From positions 28,489 through 92,488 of the forward strand of contig NZ_FNUY01000015.1 in assembly GCF_900108245.1 (NCBI RefSeq): DNA of 64,000 nucleotides, read 5' to 3'. The notes beneath the pieces were generated by a model. That model had not been told where the DNA came from. It was given only the letters and a program-made list of their open reading frames with translations, and ran no database searches. A program made the translations under genes and the position numbers. Below are positions 1 through 10,340 of the stretch, one piece after another. The DNA is from Allobosea lathyri (GTDB lineage Bacteria > Pseudomonadota > Alphaproteobacteria > Rhizobiales > Beijerinckiaceae). Position 1 is the stretch's first letter, and the number at the start of each line of letters is the position of its first letter.

Positions 1-375
1 ATCCTCACCATCTCCGAGAATGGCTTCGGCAAGCGCACCTCAGCCTATGAGTACCGGATCACCGGACGTGGCGGCAAAGGCATCGTCGCGATGGCGACGA
101 CCGAGCGCAACGGCAAGCTGATCGCCTCCTTCCCCGTGGAGGAGACCGACCAGATCATGCTCGTCACCGATGGTGGCCAGTTGATCCGCTGCCCGGTCGA
201 CCAGATCGGCGTCAAGGGTCGTTCCACCCAGGGCGTCACCATCTTCGACACCGCCAAGGACGAGAAGGTCGTGTCGGTCGAGCGCGTCAGCGACGATGGC
301 GGCGATGAGGGCGAAGCGGATGGCGAAGCCGATGCCGGCCCCGCAGCCGAGACCGGAGAGCCCAGCGGCGAGTGA
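1..375 (+). CDS. gyrA: DNA gyrase subunit A, C-terminal fragment
   Basis: This is the last 124 codons of GyrA, whose 5' part lies outside the window. GyrA is the DNA-cleaving and wrapping subunit of the type IIA topoisomerase that supercoils DNA. The frame is open from base 1 and reads the final beta-pinwheel blades of the C-terminal domain, with ENGFGKRT near the start, then GGQLIRC and GRSTQGV; these match the GyrA-box-like blade repeats. It ends in an acidic low-complexity tail (DDGGDEGEADGEA), usual for alphaproteobacterial GyrA. The TGA is at 373-375. ParC is the only serious alternative and lacks this blade pattern. Confidence 0.93.
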   Translation: MLTISENGFGKRTSAYEYRITGRGGKGIVAMATTERNGKLIASFPVEETDQIMLVTDGGQLIRCPVDQIGVKGRSTQGVTIFDTAKDEKVVSVERVSDDGGDEGEADGEADAGPAAETGEPSGE

Positions 376-391
376 TCGCCGCCGGCGCCTT

Positions 392-410
392 GGTCGGGCT
401 CGTCCCGACC
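392..410. repeat. Short hairpin after gyrA (half of family D palindrome)
   Basis: Perfect 7-bp inverted repeat GGTCGGG/CCCGACC with a 5-base loop, 17 bases after the gyrA stop. No T-run follows, so it is not a classical terminator. The same arm recurs in the family D palindromes at 13469, 44794 and 57602. Confidence 0.6.
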
Positions 411-438
411 ATCGTCGTCGATTGCTGACGAATGAAGG

Positions 439-552
439 CGTCATCCCGGGCGCAGCGAAGCGCAGACCCGGGATCCATTCCGGAGCCTTTGCTTTAAAAC
501 GCTCTGGAATGGATCCCGGATCGGCGCGGCTGCGCCGCTTGTCCGGGATGAC
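439..552. repeat. Family A intergenic palindrome, copy 1
   Basis: First of 12 copies of a roughly 105-bp imperfect palindrome. The outer arms are CGTCATCCCGG and CCGGGATGACT, the inner arms are GGGATCCATT and AATGGATCCC, and a variable spacer lies at the centre. Between outer and inner arms sits a short variable hairpin such as GGCGCGGCTGCGCC. It lies between convergent gyrA and the M20 peptidase gene and could fold as a long stem in either transcript. Confidence 0.85.
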
Positions 553-595
553 TCTGCTGGGAAAAAGCGGAGGTGTGGAATAGTGGTGCGGCCAC

Positions 596-1711
596 TCAAA
601 CCGTCTCCAGCAACCCCTTGATCAAGGCCTGACGCGGGGCGATCGATGAGATCAGGGCGTATTCCTTGAGCGTATGGGCGCCGTCTCCATCGATGCCGAG
701 GCCATCGAGCGTCGGTATGCCGAGCGCGGCGGTGAAATTCCCGTCCGAGCCACCGCCGGTCATCGGGCAATCCTGCAGATCGAAACCGATACCCGCCGCG
801 ATCGCGCGCGCTGTCTCGAACAGCCCGGCAACCGCCATGGATTTCTCGTAGGGCGGCCGGTTCATCCCGCCGCTGATCTTGATCGTGACATCGGGATCAT
901 GCGGCTTCAGGCCGAGAATGCGGCTCTCCATCATCTGCCCATCGACCAGGCTGGTGACACGGCAATCGACGCTGAACCAGGCATGCTGAGGAATGACATT
1001 GGCGGCGGTCCCGCCCCCGACCAGCGCCACGCTGGTGGTGATGCCACGCGCATAATCGGTCATTGCCTCGATCGCGAGGATCTGGTGCGCCGCCTCGCGG
1101 ATGGCACTGCGCCCATCGGCATGGCGAGAGCCCGAATGGGCTGGCCGCCCCTCGAGCTTGACCTCGAAACGCCCGACACCCTTGCGCGCGGTCACGATCT
1201 TGCCGCCCTCGCGCGCCGGCTCCGTGACCAGCACTGCAACGGAAGCGCGGCCGATATCCTCGATCACGCCGCGTGTGGTCGGCGAGCCGATCTCTTCATC
1301 CGGCGTGAACAGGAACACCATCGGCCGCTTGGCCGAACCGGCCTTGGCGACCTGTTTGAAGGCCTGCAGCGCCAGCCAGGCCCCGCCCTTCATGTCGTAG
1401 ACGCCCGGGCCATAGAGCCGGTCGCCCTCGATGCGCACCGGCAAATCCTTGGCGCTGGTGCCGACGGGGTGCACAGTGTCGAGATGCGACATCACCGCGA
1501 CCGCAGGCTCGCCATTGTCGAGCCCGGCCCGCAGGATCAGGCTGTCGCCCAAACCGTCGCGCCCCGGCAGGCGCTCGACCGCGATCGGCAGGCCTTCGAC
1601 CTCCTTGGTGACGAGATCCATCATCCCGTTCACGCCGGGAAGATGGTGAGTGGGGCTTTCCAGCGCGAGCCAGACAGACAGGGCGGAGACGTTGGGATCG
1701 ACGATGCTCAT
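596..1711 (-). CDS. M20 family metallopeptidase (carboxypeptidase G2-like)
   Basis: A 371-residue zinc-dependent amidohydrolase of the M20/glutamate carboxypeptidase family, which removes C-terminal amino acids or deacylates N-acyl amino acids. Metal-site residues are visible in the usual order: H76 and D78 in SHLDTVHP, D106 in VYDMKGG, the general base and ligand E139-E140 in PDEEIGS, E164, and H346 in GDGAHTLKE. H192 in PAHSGS belongs to the lid/dimerisation domain. No signal peptide is seen, so it is probably cytoplasmic. The start is the ATG at 1711, preceded by AAGG about 8 bases upstream. It stands alone, and its substrate cannot be told from sequence; a peptide- or folate-type substrate is only family inference. 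Confidence 0.85.
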   Translation of the reverse strand: MSIVDPNVSALSVWLALESPTHHLPGVNGMMDLVTKEVEGLPIAVERLPGRDGLGDSLILRAGLDNGEPAVAVMSHLDTVHPVGTSAKDLPVRIEGDRLYGPGVYDMKGGAWLALQAFKQVAKAGSAKRPMVFLFTPDEEIGSPTTRGVIEDIGRASVAVLVTEPAREGGKIVTARKGVGRFEVKLEGRPAHSGSRHADGRSAIREAAHQILAIEAMTDYARGITTSVALVGGGTAANVIPQHAWFSVDCRVTSLVDGQMMESRILGLKPHDPDVTIKISGGMNRPPYEKSMAVAGLFETARAIAAGIGFDLQDCPMTGGGSDGNFTAALGIPTLDGLGIDGDGAHTLKEYALISSIAPRQALIKGLLETV

Positions 1712-1829
1712 GACGCAACCTTCGCCAAGAAGCGTGGCTGGAGCAAGGACGCCTGGCAGGCGGGCAGGCCTGCCCGGGCCGCATGGCTCCGCCCCTGCCC
1801 CTCAGTGCTTGACAGGGCCGGCACAATAC

Positions 1830-1845
1830 ATAACCATTCGGTTAT
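1830..1845. promoter_or_regulatory. Palindromic operator upstream of the VOC gene
   Basis: Inverted repeat ATAACC-ATTC-GGTTAT, 53 bases before the VOC start codon. A TTGACA hexamer at 1809-1814 would place the -10 box inside the palindrome, so a bound repressor would block the polymerase. The shape resembles ArsR-family operators seen near glyoxalase and SRPBCC genes in rhizobia; that link is inference, and no regulator gene is adjacent. Confidence 0.5.
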
Positions 1846-1897
1846 ATATAGCACCGCAACCGACGCGCCATTCACCAGCCCGGCAAGGAGGACAATC

Positions 1898-2374
1898 ATG
1901 CACGTCCAGAAGATCACGCCGTTCCTGTGGTTCGACAACCAGGCGGAAGAAGCGATCGCCTTCTACCTTTCGGTTTTCAAGACCGCCAAGCCCGGCCCGG
2001 TCATGCGCTGCGGCGATGCCGGGCCCGGCCCCAAGGGCAGCGTGCTATGCGCGTCCTTCGAGCTGGAAGGCCTACAGATCACCGCCATGAATGGCGGACC
2101 GCATTTCAAGTTCACCGAAGCCATCTCGCTCCTCATCCACTGCGGTTCGCAAGAGGAGGTCGACTATTTCTGGGAGAAGCTCAGCGAAGGCAGTCAAACC
2201 AGCCAATGCGGCTGGCTCAAGGACAAATACGGCCTGTCCTGGCAGGTCACGCCGGACCGGCTGCTGGAGCTCAATATGGATCCTGACCCTGCCAAGGCCG
2301 GCCGCGTCATGCAGGCGATGATGCAGATGACCAAGATCGACATCGCCGCGCTGGAACGCGCGGCAGCGGGGTGA
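1898..2374 (+). CDS. VOC superfamily protein, PhnB/3-demethylubiquinone-methyltransferase-like
   Basis: A 158-residue single-domain protein of the glyoxalase/vicinal-oxygen-chelate fold, PhnB-like subgroup. The opening HVQKITPFLWFDNQAEEAI followed by FYLSVFK, the core GPGPKGSVL and the WLKDKYGLSWQ segment near residue 110 are typical of it. Members are often annotated 3-demethylubiquinone-9 3-methyltransferase, but true catalytic evidence is lacking for most. The ATG at 1898 is chosen because GGAGG lies 7 bases before it and the family starts here. It is monocistronic behind the palindrome at 1830, so it is probably inducible. Its substrate is unknown. Confidence 0.85.
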   Translation: MHVQKITPFLWFDNQAEEAIAFYLSVFKTAKPGPVMRCGDAGPGPKGSVLCASFELEGLQITAMNGGPHFKFTEAISLLIHCGSQEEVDYFWEKLSEGSQTSQCGWLKDKYGLSWQVTPDRLLELNMDPDPAKAGRVMQAMMQMTKIDIAALERAAAG

Positions 2375-2413
2375 GCGGGGTTTGAAATGCGCAGCCATGT
2401 CGGGGAAAGGCAC

Positions 2414-2519
2414 CGTCATCCCGGACGCAGCCATCCCGGACGCAGCGCAGCGGAGCTCCGGGATCCATCGTAGAGCTCCGGCGCCTTACGATGGATCCCG
2501 GGGCAAGCCCGGGATGACG
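2414..2519. repeat. Family A intergenic palindrome, copy 2
   Basis: Same outer and inner arms as copy 1, between convergent VOC and ssb genes. The left arm contains an internal tandem duplication of CATCCCGGACGCAGC, so this copy carries a slipped arm. Confidence 0.85.
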
Positions 2520-2546
2520 GTGTGTTTCAGAGTGAAATCAGACGCT

Positions 2547-3083
2547 CTAGAACGGAATGTCGTCGTCGAGATGGGTCGAGGACGACCGGCCGCCGCCGCT
2601 CGACATGGCCGGCTGCGGCTGGCGCGAACCGCCGCCACCACCCATCGGGCTCTGCCGGCCGAAGGAGCTGCCGCCTGAGCGATCCTCCATGGCGCCGCCG
2701 CCCTCGCCATATTCGTCGGAACCGCCCTGCCCGCGGCTGTCGAGAATAGTCAGTTCACCACGGAAACGCTGCAGCACGATCTCGGTCGTGTATTTCTCCA
2801 CGCCGGACTGATCCTGCCATTTCCGTGTCTGGAGCTGGCCCTCGATATAAATCTTCGAGCCCTTCTTCAGATATTGCTCGGCGACCTTGGCGAGGTTCTC
2901 GTTGAAGATCACCACCGAATGCCACTCGGTGCGCTCCTTCTTCTCGCCCGACTGCTTGTCGCGCCAGGTTTCGGAGGTGGCGATGCGCAGATTGACGACC
3001 GGCTCGCCGCTACCGAGACGCCGTACCTCGGGATCGCGGCCGAGATTGCCGACCAGAATGACCTTGTTGACGCTACCAGCCAT
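2547..3083 (-). CDS. ssb: Single-stranded DNA-binding protein
   Basis: A 178-residue SSB. An OB fold covers about residues 1-110 (AGSVNKVILVGNLGRDPEV, then WRDKQSGEKKERTEWHSVV). A Gly/Ser/Gln-rich linker follows, ending in the acidic tip DDDIPF that recruits repair and replication proteins. It coats single-stranded DNA as a tetramer in replication, repair and recombination. The start is the second ATG (3083), preceded by GGAG at 7 bases and matching the family N-terminus; the ATG at 3095 would add MEPL. A LexA box lies 85 bases upstream, so expression is probably SOS-inducible. Confidence 0.96.
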   Translation of the reverse strand: MAGSVNKVILVGNLGRDPEVRRLGSGEPVVNLRIATSETWRDKQSGEKKERTEWHSVVIFNENLAKVAEQYLKKGSKIYIEGQLQTRKWQDQSGVEKYTTEIVLQRFRGELTILDSRGQGGSDEYGEGGGAMEDRSGGSSFGRQSPMGGGGGSRQPQPAMSSGGGRSSSTHLDDDIPF

Positions 3084-3167
3084 GAGAGGCTCCATTTCCT
3101 GCGCACATCGAAACCGGCTTGAAACCGGAGCCGGACCCTACCGATCCGTAACGCCACTATCAATGAT

Positions 3168-3182
3168 GTTCTTGCTTTGTTC
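3168..3182. promoter_or_regulatory. LexA (SOS) box upstream of ssb
   Basis: Exact GTTC-N7-GTTC (spacer TTGCTTT), the alphaproteobacterial LexA consensus. It is 85 bases from the ssb start. No other gene faces it closely, because bioY ends at 3305 running the same way, so ssb is the expected target. Confidence 0.8.
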
Positions 3183-3254
3183 AAGAGGCTTCAGCAAGGT
3201 TGTCCCCGGAAATATGATTCGCTTCGCGGCATGATCGTTGCCGCGATCCAATGC

Positions 3255-3292
3255 CCCGCCTCATCCCGGCGCTCCAGCCGGGATGAGGCGGG
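3255..3292. terminator. Strong hairpin between bioY and ssb
   Basis: Perfect 16-bp stem (CCCGCCTCATCCCGGC and its complement) with a 6-base loop, 13 bases downstream of the bioY stop on the minus strand. There is no clear T-run, so it may be a weak terminator, an mRNA 3' stabiliser or a minimal member of the family A palindromes. Confidence 0.5.
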
Positions 3293-3304
3293 TTCGATAA
3301 AACT

Positions 3305-3886
3305 TTAGCCCTCGGAGCTCGCCCGACCGCGCGCCCAGAGCGTGAGCGTCGCGGCCCCGAGCGCCGATTTGACGATCGCGCCGAGCAGGAATGGCAGCAC
3401 GCCAACCGCGATCGCCTTCTCCGCCCCGACGATCAGGCTGAGCCAGCCCGCGCCGAGCGCGAGGCAAAGCGCATTGCCCAGCAGCATGGCGATGAAGGCG
3501 AAGCCGACCCGATGGCCGTTCCAGCCGCGCTCGGCAAGCCAGCCGGTGAGAGCCCCGGCGAAGGGGAAGGCAAGCAGGTAACCGCCGGTCGGACCGGCAA
3601 AATAGGCGATTCCACCAGTGCCGCCCGCCAGCACGGGCAGGCCCATCGCGCCCTGAAGCAGCCAGGCGAGGATCGTGATGGCGCCGAGCCGCCAGCCATA
3701 GAGCGCGCCGACCAGGGTCACGGCAAAAGTCTGCATCGTCATCGGAACCGGCAGCATCGGCACCTTGATATGGGACGACAGCGCCAGCAACACGCTGCCG
3801 ACGAGAACTGCCGCGATCTGCCAGCGCAGCGAACGGCTCTGCGGATGCAGGGGGCTGAAGGTGGGGTGAAGCGCGATATCCGTCAT
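3305..3886 (-). CDS. bioY: BioY, substrate-binding membrane subunit of the biotin ECF transporter
   Basis: A 193-residue hydrophobic protein with about six membrane segments. BioY motifs are visible: HIKVPMLPVPMTMQTFAV near residues 35-55, GALYGWR, then LPVLAGGTGGIAYFAGPTGGYL, the region lining the biotin pocket. It imports biotin across the inner membrane; no bioM or bioN is nearby, so it either works alone or uses a shared energising module. The ATG at 3886 has AGGAG 7 bases upstream; an upstream ATG at 3913 lacks a ribosome site. A BioR box 29 bases before the start indicates repression when biotin is plentiful. bioR lies just upstream on the same strand. Confidence 0.95.
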   Translation of the reverse strand: MTDIALHPTFSPLHPQSRSLRWQIAAVLVGSVLLALSSHIKVPMLPVPMTMQTFAVTLVGALYGWRLGAITILAWLLQGAMGLPVLAGGTGGIAYFAGPTGGYLLAFPFAGALTGWLAERGWNGHRVGFAFIAMLLGNALCLALGAGWLSLIVGAEKAIAVGVLPFLLGAIVKSALGAATLTLWARGRASSEG

Positions 3887-3914
3887 GGGGAACTCCTGCA
3901 GGGCCACGATCAAA

Positions 3915-3924
3915 TTATAGATAA
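3915..3924. promoter_or_regulatory. BioR operator of bioY
   Basis: TTATAGATAA, an exact match to the known BioR consensus TTATMKATAA, 29 bases upstream of the bioY start. It is identical to the site in front of bioR at 4701. Confidence 0.85.
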
Positions 3925-4028
3925 TTTAGATCGCCGATCTATTATTGAGTCCACGATTCCGCGGCGATGGCAAGTCTGATCGATAGCAAGTCTGCTCGAG
4001 AGCAGCTCCGATCGATGGCTCGGCCCGG

Positions 4029-4697
4029 CTAACCCACGATCGCGAAGGCATCGCGCATAGCGCCCGATGCCGTCCGCACCGGCCGCTCGCCAATCCAGCG
4101 GACATGCCGGGCCAGCGTGGAGACCGCGGTTTCGAGCTGCCCCTGCCGCAGCGCGGTCAGGATCGCGCGGTGGTCATGGTCCGTCCGCGTTTCCCATTCC
4201 GAGCGCCAGGCGGAGAACAGAAAGCGCGCGCTGGCCGCGTGCAGATCGTCGATGGCGCTGAGCAGTCGCGGCATGCCGCATGGCGTCACGATGAGGCGGT
4301 GGAAGCCGCGATTGGCCTCTTCCCAGGACCGGACATCGCTGGATCCGTCACAAGCCCGGGACGCATCCTCGGCCTGGTCGAGAATGGCGGATGTCAGATG
4401 CGGCGCAGCGTGGCGAAGTGCCAATACCTCCAAAGCCGCCCGCATCTCCGCGACCTCCCTCACCTCGCTGAGATCGAAAGCCGCGACCCGCACGCCTCGG
4501 CGCGGCTCGCTGATCGCCAAACCCTGAGCCTCGAGACGGCGGAACGCCTCGCGCACCGGCACATGGCTGGTGGCGAACTCCTCGGCGATATGGTCCTGCC
4601 GCAGCCGCGCGCCGGGCTCGATCGCGCCGGCTATGATCCGCTCTGCCAGGATCTTGCAGATCCGGACCGCGATGGTGTCGTCTGTGCTCTTCGCCAT
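4029..4697 (-). CDS. bioR: GntR-family biotin repressor BioR
   Basis: A 222-residue regulator. A winged helix-turn-helix covers about residues 10-75 (RICKILAERIIAGAIEPG, then HVPVREAFRRLEAQGL). An FCD-type all-helical ligand/dimer domain follows (EMRAALEVLALR near 90, HRLIV near 130, DHRAIL near 178). The GntR/FCD fold alone is generic; the BioR call rests on the two TTATAGATAA boxes, one in front of this gene and one in front of adjacent bioY. No Shine-Dalgarno sequence is evident before the ATG, because the BioR box occupies that place, so autorepression may also act on translation start access. Expected role: repress biotin uptake and synthesis. Confidence 0.9.
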   Translation of the reverse strand: MAKSTDDTIAVRICKILAERIIAGAIEPGARLRQDHIAEEFATSHVPVREAFRRLEAQGLAISEPRRGVRVAAFDLSEVREVAEMRAALEVLALRHAAPHLTSAILDQAEDASRACDGSSDVRSWEEANRGFHRLIVTPCGMPRLLSAIDDLHAASARFLFSAWRSEWETRTDHDHRAILTALRQGQLETAVSTLARHVRWIGERPVRTASGAMRDAFAIVG

Positions 4698-4700
4698 ATT

Positions 4701-4710
4701 TTATAGATAA
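4701..4710. promoter_or_regulatory. BioR operator in front of bioR
   Basis: TTATAGATAA, ending only 3 bases from the bioR start codon. It indicates autoregulation. It sits where the ribosome-binding site would be. Confidence 0.85.
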
Positions 4711-4772
4711 TTCGCAGGCGAGGCGCTGTCGAGCCAACTTCCCTGACCATTTCCGGACCCGGACCCACAGGT

Positions 4773-4820
4773 GTCTTCATGCCCGGTCTTCATGCCCGGT
4801 CTTCATGCCCGGTCTTCATG
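4773..4820. repeat. 13-bp minisatellite at the 3' end of the permease gene
   Basis: Three full and one partial perfect copies of GTCTTCATGCCCG (4773-4785, 4786-4798, 4799-4811, then 4812-4820). The permease stop codon lies in the last, partial copy, so unit loss or gain would leave the protein unchanged. The perfect identity of the units suggests recent slippage. Confidence 0.9.
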
Positions 4821-5679
4821 TCCTCGGCGGCCCCGCCCGAAAGCCTGCCTGGGCCAGCCTGTCCAGCAGCACCGCCAGCAGCACGATCGCCAGCCCGCCG
4901 ACGAAACCAAGACCGGGATCGGCCCGCTGCAGGCCGAGCAGGACGATTTCACCCAGGCCCTTCGCCCCGATCATCGAAGCGACCACCACCATCGCCAGCG
5001 CCATCATGATCGACTGGTTGAGCCCCTGCAGGATCATCGGTCGCGCCAGCGGCAGCTCGACCAGCCGCAGGGTCTGGCGGCTGGACAGGCCAAGCGCACG
5101 GGCCGCCTCGACCGGGCCGAGCTCGACCTCGCGCAAGCCCAGCTCCGTCAGCCGCGCGAAGGGCGGGAGCGCATAGATCAGCGTGGCGACGAGCGCAGGC
5201 GCCCGGCCAAGCCCGAGCACCATCGCGACCGGGATCAGGTAGACGAAGCTCGGAACCGTCTGCATCAGATCGTAAAGCGGCGTCGTCAGGCGTGACAGGC
5301 GCGGCAGCCTGGCCGAGGCAATGCCGAGCGGCAGCCCGATCACGACGATCATCACCACCGCAACCGCGATCAGCGACAAGGACTGCATCGCCGCCTGCCA
5401 GACCCCCAGCAAGGCCAACGCCAGCGCCAGCCCGGCCATCGCCAGCACGAAAGACAGCCTGCGCGATGCAAACCAGGCGGCGATGGCGACGATCAGGATG
5501 CCCGCCTCCGGCGGCACACGCATCAGCGCGGCTTCGACGAGCCGCGCCGGTGCCGTCAATGCACTGGCGAAGCTGTCGAGATGATCGCCGAGACCGACGA
5601 CCAGCGCATCGACGAGACGGTTGACCGCGCCCTGCAGGCTCTTGCCGAGATCGGGTAGCAACGCCTGCGGTCCGCTCAC
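4816..5679 (-). CDS. ABC transporter permease, glycine betaine/proline type (ProW/OpuAB-like)
   Basis: A 287-residue inner-membrane permease. It has several hydrophobic segments and the BPD_transp_1 EAA loop near residues 190-215 (ALPPFARLTELGLREVE, then AARALGLSSRQT). The motif TTPLYDLMQTVPSFVYLIP in the middle is characteristic of osmoprotectant permeases. The start is a GTG at 5679 overlapping the TGA of the upstream binding-protein gene (GTGA), so the two are translationally coupled. No ATPase gene follows: the operon ends in a minisatellite and then bioR. The ATPase must be encoded elsewhere or has been lost. Confidence 0.87.
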   Translation of the reverse strand: MSGPQALLPDLGKSLQGAVNRLVDALVVGLGDHLDSFASALTAPARLVEAALMRVPPEAGILIVAIAAWFASRRLSFVLAMAGLALALALLGVWQAAMQSLSLIAVAVVMIVVIGLPLGIASARLPRLSRLTTPLYDLMQTVPSFVYLIPVAMVLGLGRAPALVATLIYALPPFARLTELGLREVELGPVEAARALGLSSRQTLRLVELPLARPMILQGLNQSIMMALAMVVVASMIGAKGLGEIVLLGLQRADPGLGFVGGLAIVLLAVLLDRLAQAGFRAGPPRT

Positions 5680-6686
5680 AGACCGGCCTGAACCTTTGCG
5701 GCGATGTCGGCGGGGACCCAACCCTTCCAGTCATCCGGCCGGGCCTTCAGGAACCGCTTGGCCTGTTCTTCCGGCGTGATGCCGTTGGTGCGCGCCTCCG
5801 CCAGCATCTGCGAGGTCAGGGCGCTCGTCAGCCCATAGCTCTTGAAGAAGGCAGCGAGTTGCGGCGACTCCTGCGTGAAGGCGAGATTGGCGCCGATTAC
5901 GACGCGGCTGACAGGGTATGCGGTGGCTTGTTTCGGCGCGTCGCTGGCCTTGAGATCGGCCCAGATCGCCGGATCGAAGGCCGGCTCCTGCAGCTTGACG
6001 AGATCATAGGCCCCGACCAGCCAACTCGGGCTCCAATAGTAGAACACCACCGGCCGCTTGCGCTTCAGCGCCGACTCGACAGCCGCGACGAGCGCCTCGC
6101 CGGAACCGCCGCGCGTATTGGTGAAATCGTCAGCCAGCCCGTAGACGCCGAGCTTCTTGGTGTTGATGCCTTCGCAGACCCAGCCGGCGACGCAATTGTA
6201 GAACCGCCCCTTGTTGGGCTCTTCCTGATCGGTAAACAGCGCCTTGTAGCGCTTCAGATCGGTGACGGATTTCAAATCCGCGGCCTTGGCGTCGGCGCCC
6301 TCGACGAGGTAGCGCGGCACGTACCAGCCCTCATTGGCGTCGGGGAACGTCGTGCCCAGCGGCGTCACCTTCCCGGCCGCCTCCGCCTTGCTCCAGGCCT
6401 CGACCGGATTGGCCAGCCAGATCTCCATGACGATGTCGACATCGCCGCGCGCCAGCCCGTTCACCAGCGGCGCGATCGCGCCTGGAACGCGCTCGACCTG
6501 ACAACCGAAGCCGCGTTCCACGATGGTCTGCGCGACCGCCGCATGGAAGGCGGCGGAATCATAGTCGAGCCCCGCGATCTTGAGCGGGCGCTTCAGGTCG
6601 CAGGCGCTGGCGGGAGACGCCAGAATGCCCAGCAAGCCGGCAAGCGCCACAGCGCCGGCGGGGCGCAGTGCAACTGTCACGGTCAT
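5676..6686 (-). CDS. Glycine betaine/choline-type ABC transporter substrate-binding protein
   Basis: A 336-residue periplasmic binding protein with an N-terminal signal peptide, cleaved near ASPASA-C at about residue 28. The OpuAC-type fold is recognisable: LKIAGLDYDSAAFHAAV at the first strand, DIVMEIWLANP near 90, NEGWYVPRYLV near 120 and FYYWSPSWL near 225. These aromatic residues are of the kind that form the cage for quaternary amines. The start at 6686 is preceded by GGGGAG 8 bases upstream. The gene is divergent from uvrA, and the permease gene overlaps its stop. The exact ligand (betaine, choline or proline) cannot be fixed from sequence. Confidence 0.88.
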   Translation of the reverse strand: MTVTVALRPAGAVALAGLLGILASPASACDLKRPLKIAGLDYDSAAFHAAVAQTIVERGFGCQVERVPGAIAPLVNGLARGDVDIVMEIWLANPVEAWSKAEAAGKVTPLGTTFPDANEGWYVPRYLVEGADAKAADLKSVTDLKRYKALFTDQEEPNKGRFYNCVAGWVCEGINTKKLGVYGLADDFTNTRGGSGEALVAAVESALKRKRPVVFYYWSPSWLVGAYDLVKLQEPAFDPAIWADLKASDAPKQATAYPVSRVVIGANLAFTQESPQLAAFFKSYGLTSALTSQMLAEARTNGITPEEQAKRFLKARPDDWKGWVPADIAAKVQAGL

Positions 6687-7146
6687 TGGAACGCTCCCCT
6701 TGGTCGGTGACGATATCGGCAAGCCAGGACGCCTTACGAGGACACCATACGAGGCCACCATAATCGCCAAACCCTGCGCGCATAACGCCTTGCACGGCGA
6801 ATTGATCCTTGGCGGAATCATGCCCGCCAATCGCATGTCGCGTCGGTCTCCACGCCGGCAGCCTGCCGAGGCCGGGCATGCCGAACCTGGCCTGCGATCC
6901 CGACGGCGGGAGAAGGCATGCTGCGTCCTGACACCTCCTGTCAGGAGAATTCACCGCTGGCGCCCCACGCATGATAATCATGCCGGCCAGACCGGCCGAT
7001 GGGCTGGCATGGCCGGTCTTTTGCCCTATCTCTACGCCTTCACCCGACCGAGCCTGATGCCGAGACGCGCGAAGCGGCTTTCGGTGGATGTCAGGCTCGA
7101 ACTTTTCAACCGATCTCATCTCCGGCTGGGATCGAGGAACGCCCCG
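6687..7146. other. Divergent intergenic region between the binding-protein gene and uvrA
   Basis: 460 bases without a supported gene. It must hold both promoters. It contains a perfect 8-bp inverted repeat TCCTGACA/TGTCAGGA with a 5-base spacer (6926-6946), a CATGATAATCATG palindrome (6969-6981) and the terminator-like hairpin at 6989-7022. I found no GTTC-N7-GTTC box here although uvrA is a common SOS gene. Confidence 0.6.
6989..7022 (+). terminator. Terminator-like hairpin upstream of uvrA
   Basis: Perfect 9-bp stem AGACCGGCC/GGCCGGTCT with a 13-base loop, running into TTTT on the plus strand. No plus-strand gene lies upstream within this gap, so if real it would end a small RNA or attenuate a long uvrA leader. 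Confidence 0.4.
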
Positions 7147-10206
<3,060 letters not shown>

Positions 10207-10340
10207 AACGTCAGCGGCATGTCACGGAGCGCAGCATTGCAATCGCAACTGGTTGACCATCATTAGCTGGCCTTCTGTCAGGCGTATCCCTGATTACTGC
10301 GCGGATGCGGACACGACTCATGCTCGCTCTTTCACGAACG

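Noticed and set aside
439..552. Family A palindromes as ordinary rho-independent terminators
   Set aside because: No T-runs follow, lengths exceed 100 bp, and they also occur inside operons.
674..2374. Long plus-strand open frame of 566 codons across the M20 and VOC genes
   Set aside because: Its first two thirds are the antisense of the M20 gene and show no family resemblance; only the last 159 codons (VOC) are real.
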